Shown here one piece after another: positions 20,701-23,614 of a stretch of 23,614 nt of DNA (position 1 is its first letter; each line of letters opens with the position of its first letter). Below the pieces are notes generated by a model. That model saw only the letters and a program-made list of their open reading frames with translations, made no database searches and had not been told where the DNA came from. Made by a program: the position numbers and the translations under genes. Source of the stretch: Zygnema circumcarinatum (lineage: Eukaryota > Streptophyta > Zygnematophyceae > Zygnematales > Zygnemataceae); the NCBI GenBank assembly GCA_037447605.1, contig CM074818.1, positions 1,100,155 to 1,123,768 on the forward strand. The letters are read 5' to 3'.

Positions 20701-22338
20701 ATGGAGAGGCTGCTTTTGGCAGGATGAAGTGAAGGCTGAGGGAAGGAGGCAGAGCAGCACCTGCCCAAAACTCGCAGCGGAGATGCAGACCCCTCTTCTC
20801 CGCAAGGCTGCTCAGCCATGCACCTCCCCAGCTCTGCCCACCAGAATGGTTGCGGTTAATTAAAGAAAAAAAAAATGAAAACACAAATGACCAGAACCTT
20901 GCATCCTAGAATTACATATGCCGAGCTTCTGCAGAACAGAGATGAGGTAACCCAGGAAAGCAGGGCGAGATGGGCCTTACTTTTGCAGAGCGCGTGATGC
21001 TCTCCTCGTCCTCCGCAAACGCCAGCAGCTGCACCACAAGGTCATCCGGCTTCCCTGCAGAACTTTTTCCTGGGGCGATTCCCCGCAAAAGCTCCGCCTC
21101 AAACACTGTAGCCCCTCCACACATCCCTTTCATTCCATTAAAACGGAAAACAAAAAAAAAAAACAAAAAAAGCGTGTATGTGAAATCAAAGTCCGTCTAA
21201 ATCGTCAAGTACTAGCATATATCCCCACGGCAACCCTTGGTGTGCAAGAGGGAGGGAGGGAGGGAGGGGGTGGCAGTCACCTATGAGCTGCGCCTCTTGG
21301 CTGTCCTTGTGGTACGTGCCGGCCACAAAGGGCGAGAGAGGCGGCGCGCAGAGCTGCAGGCGGGCACCCTCCTCGGACAGCGCGCGGCTCAGGGCGGCCT
21401 GAAGGCGAACACTCGCGAGGGGACGCGAAAAGCTGCTCTCCTGTGCTCGCACCCGCAGAGCATCGCCCAGCTGCACAGCCCACTCCCTTCTTCCTCATGT
21501 CACATTTTTGTTTTTTTTTAAAGAAAGAAAGAAAAAGCCTCAATCCGATCTTCTTCTCGAACACAGGAACTTTTTAAAGGCAAACTGCGGAGTCTCTAGC
21601 CAACAAGGCATCGGGTTTTTTCAAAAATGTGGACAAAGAAAGAGGTAACACACGCACCAAAGTGAGCGCACTCCCGCCGTCAGACGTGGTCCCCTTGTAA
21701 GTGAACCACTTTTGCACATTTGCGAGGGCTCTCTGCAGCAGAAACACATCCCCCGAAGGAAAGTGAGACCCAGATTCAGACCCAGTCCCGGCGTGCAGCA
21801 GCCGCAGCATTAGCAGCATCTGATCGATGAAAGGGGAGAGGCGAGGAGGCAGACCTGCATGCGTCGCAGCCGCTCCGGGTCGCGGGCGATTGCCGCCGCT
21901 CGCTCTGCCAGGGACGACGCCCCTACGCTGTCGGGATCGACATTCAGGGAGAAACTCCTGCAGCCGAATGCCACGTTCATGCCATTCAGGGAGAGCGAGA
22001 GAGAAAGATAGAGCAAGAGAGAGAGAGAGGGATAGAGTTAGAGAGAGAGGGATAGAGTTTAGAGAGAGAGAGAGGGAGAGAGAGAGAGAGAGGGATAGAG
22101 CAAGAGAGAGAGGGATAGAGTTAGAGAGAGAGGGAGAGAGAGAGAGGAGGGGGGGGAGAGAGGCGCACGAGTAGGCGAGCGAGGCCTCCCAGGGGCGCAG
22201 CGCGTGTTTGCTGAAGGCGGAGACCGGCACGCACCCGCCCGCGAGTGCCGCGCTGAGGGCCGCACCGCCCGCCCCCACCACGCACACGCGCGCACGCCGG
22301 ACCGCCTCCTGCAATGCCCGCGGTCACTCCCGTCAGAG

Positions 22339-22369
<31 letters not shown>

Positions 22370-23614
22370 CCCCTCTCTCTCTCTCTGTCGCTCTGTCTCC
22401 CTCCCAATCTCTCTCTCTCTCTTTCTCTCTCTTTCTTTCTCTTTCTCTCTCTCTTCGTCTCCAGCTTCTGCCCTGCACTCCACTCTTTCCTGACTTAATC
22501 TTGCTCCTTGATTGGGTTTGTGAGTTAGCATGGCTCATAGTGGTGCGGGATTGTATAGCTGTAAGTGGCACGGAGTAAGGGGAGGGGGGGGGAGCGGGAG
22601 AGGAGTCTCACCGGGTCGGGCGGCTTCCCATCCTCAATGAGAAGCACGTCCTCGCTGCGCTCGACCATGGCGGAGAGCTGCTTCGCAGACGGCAACGAGA
22701 AGGCGGGAATTGCAATGTCACGCTCAAGCGTGCAGGTCCTTGTAGCCTGCGGAGTCGACACAGCAAGCTTCACAACTTTTTTAAACTCTCACGCCAATGC
22801 AAAGTTCTACAGGTTGCATGCATTCAAAGTTCTCAGGGAGAATACGAGCTTTCAGCTCACATTTTCTCTGACACGAAACAGTGCCTTAAAGTTTACCTGC
22901 CCTGGTTTGCTGTCGAGGGCGTTCTTTTCGTTTGTCAGGGACGATTGCAGCCTGCACGCGAGTACAAGGGGTTCCATGTCAGTTGAGTTTAACAGAGAGC
23001 CTCAAACGGAAAGATGCATGGAGGCGCTCTGCTGCCTGCTGTGAGCACTGACCCCTCAAGGGAGGGCTCCCCGAACAGCTGCAGGGAGAACATCTCGCCC
23101 ACCGCGTCATGGCTGCACAGCCCGAGCACACTGCACATCCGCCCATTCCGCCCCCCACAGTCATTCTCTGCCCCTTCTTCCACTCGCTCTGCATCAATCT
23201 GCACTCCAAATCAAACTCCTCAACATAATCCAACACGCTCTGCTATGCTCCGCCTTCCTTCCTGCCGGCAGCCATGCAGCCATACATGCATGCATGCATG
23301 CATGCATGCATGGGTGCTTGCCTGCAGCGGCCGTAGTCGTGGGAGGTGACGACGAAGTGGTCGCGGCCGTTAGAGCGTCGCCAGAAAGGGTAAGCGCGCT
23401 GCAAGCAATGGCCCGCCAAGCCGCACTGTCAGCTCCGCAATCTCCGCCGCAGCGGGAGAGGGGAGGAAAGGGAGAGGGAGGGGAAGAGGAGGAGAGGAAG
23501 AGGCGAGATGGGAGGCGGCGGCCATGGCTCACACCTGCACATGGCGCAGTGCAGCCTCCACGAACTGTGCGGCGTGGTGCGCGGCGCGGATGGAATCGTT
23601 GCCCTGCGCGGAGG
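17799..23614 (-). CDS. Bifunctional glycosyltransferase: exostosin (GT47) + GT92 (DUF23) fusion, 5' end outside the window
   Basis: Exons in transcript order: 23614-23535 (partial), 23398-23286, 23130-23053, 22951-22897, 22746-22612, 22308-22169, 21957-21855, 21819-21658, 21470-21281, 21105-20981, 20833-20761, 20592-20438, 20240-20071, 19832-19709, 19572-19472, 19351-19300, 19132-19076, 18940-18764, 18419-18313, 18201-18078 and 17960-17799. Every junction keeps frame, giving 826 visible residues. Residues 1-234 are exostosin-like: YPFWRRSNGRDHFVVTSHDY, then RDIAIPAF, then AGGCVPVSAFSKHALRPWEA, then SFSLNVD ending at ERLRRMQ. Residues about 235-470 are a linker of unknown fold. Residues about 500-775 are GT92: VGVCLYPY, ENLFEWIDYNLLMGVSRIFF, PYVDRGVVVHVP, WLLFIDIDEF (probable metal/nucleotide-sugar acidic motif) and LKIHHYASTPLSEYKE. 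The tail is Cys-rich. Both families normally act as type II membrane enzymes in the Golgi. The anchor would be upstream of the window. Sugar specificity cannot be told. Confidence 0.85.
18618..18673 (+). repeat. Pyrimidine/poly-C tract inside a glycosyltransferase intron
   Basis: A CT-rich stretch contains a run of about 14 C near 18649-18662. In the sense of the minus-strand gene it is purine-rich, so it is not that intron's acceptor tract. Confidence 0.8.
20335..20431 (+). repeat. GGGA-type purine repeat with G-quadruplex potential, in an intron
   Basis: About 95 nt of GGGAG/GGGGA words hold many runs of three or more G. They lie in the intron 20241-20437 of the minus-strand gene. The G-rich strand is the template strand, and the transcript carries the CCCTC complement. 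Confidence 0.9.
21988..22162 (+). repeat. (GA)n microsatellite directly 3' of glycosyltransferase exon 22308-22169
   Basis: Imperfect GAGAGAGAGATAGAG repeats on the plus strand read as CU repeats in the transcript. They start a few bases after the donor of exon 22308-22169. They pair in principle with the opposite tract at 22342-22460. Confidence 0.92.
22342..22460 (+). repeat. (CT)n microsatellite 5' of glycosyltransferase exon 22308-22169
   Basis: CT/CTTT repeats on the plus strand read as GA repeats in the transcript. They lie in the intron just upstream of exon 22308-22169. The orientation is opposite to the tract on the other side of the exon. Confidence 0.92.
23286..23312 (+). repeat. 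(ATGC)n microsatellite at a glycosyltransferase exon edge
   Basis: About seven units. With the preferred donor (GTATGG, plus-strand 23285-23280) the repeat is the translated 3' end of exon 23398-23286 and gives a Met-His-Ala-Cys repeat. The alternative GC donor (GCAAGC, 23321-23316) would leave it in the intron, in the same phase. Confidence 0.85.

Noticed and set aside
20529-20760. Minus-strand exon candidate reading SLSITLSLSHNKLLG
   Set aside because: Using it breaks the phase with both neighbours, or needs introns of about 30 nt. Treated as intron, the flanking exons join in frame.
20249-20884. A 211-codon open frame on the minus strand taken as one gene
   Set aside because: Most of it is intron and the translated CCCTC microsatellite. 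Only 20761-20833 and 20438-20592 fit the phase chain and carry conserved sequence.
20981-21105. Start of a separate GT92 gene at an ATG just upstream of this exon
   Set aside because: The preceding exon joins in phase with no gene-end signal. Starting here would leave exons 21957-21281 without a stop.
22059-22571. Arg/Glu-rich minus-strand frame resembling an SR-like protein
   Set aside because: It is the translation of the GA/CT microsatellites, with no conserved part. The true exon here is 22308-22169 in another frame.
1-23614. tRNA, rRNA, CRISPR arrays, prophage or bacterial operons
   Set aside because: None was recognised by eye. The short repeats are microsatellites or the tandem repeat at 573-925, and no spacer-repeat pattern is present.

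Overview
This is nuclear DNA from an intron-rich eukaryote. The evidence is spliceosomal introns of about 100-700 nt with GT-AG borders (one apparently GC-AG), a SWI/SNF-type chromatin-remodelling ATPase split over nine exons, and long microsatellites in introns. TTTAGGG-type telomeric motifs (5205-5231, 12759-12777), TGTAA-like candidate poly(A) signals and the glycosyltransferase families point to an alga or other photosynthetic protist. I cannot name the lineage from the sequence alone. There are no bacterial operons, CRISPR arrays or rRNA genes, and I recognised no tRNA.

Layout. 1-2283: repeat-rich intergenic DNA with a perfect 27-bp-arm palindrome, a roughly 180-190 bp tandem repeat and many GTAC-centred motifs. 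2284-3113 (+): first exons of a Gly/Ser/Asn-rich protein of unknown function, 3' end unresolved. 3114-6489: mostly non-coding, with coding-like but broken stretches at 3757-4152, a telomere-like motif and a CpG/GTAC-rich island at 5380-5880. 6490-9304 (+): a low-complexity protein with a C-terminal coiled coil. 10438-16987 (+): a complete SWI/SNF ATPase of 1422 residues. 17799-23614 (-): a gene of at least 21 exons, cut by the right edge, convergent with the SWI/SNF gene.

The main discovery candidate is the minus-strand gene. I could chain 21 exons with consistent phases from the window edge to one stop codon, giving 826 visible residues. The first part is an exostosin-type (GT47) domain. The last part is a GT92 (DUF23) domain with a D-I-D-E-F motif. 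A linker of roughly 230 residues with no recognised domain lies between them. This predicts a single polypeptide with two glycosyltransferase domains, plausibly building or decorating an extracellular or cell-wall glycan from the secretory pathway. I do not know of a described GT47-GT92 fusion, but I could not search for one.

The genes do not look functionally linked as a cluster. Gene order and strand give two plus-strand genes of unknown function, one chromatin remodeller and one convergent glycosyltransferase. All exon borders were read by eye from splice consensus and frame, without transcript data.
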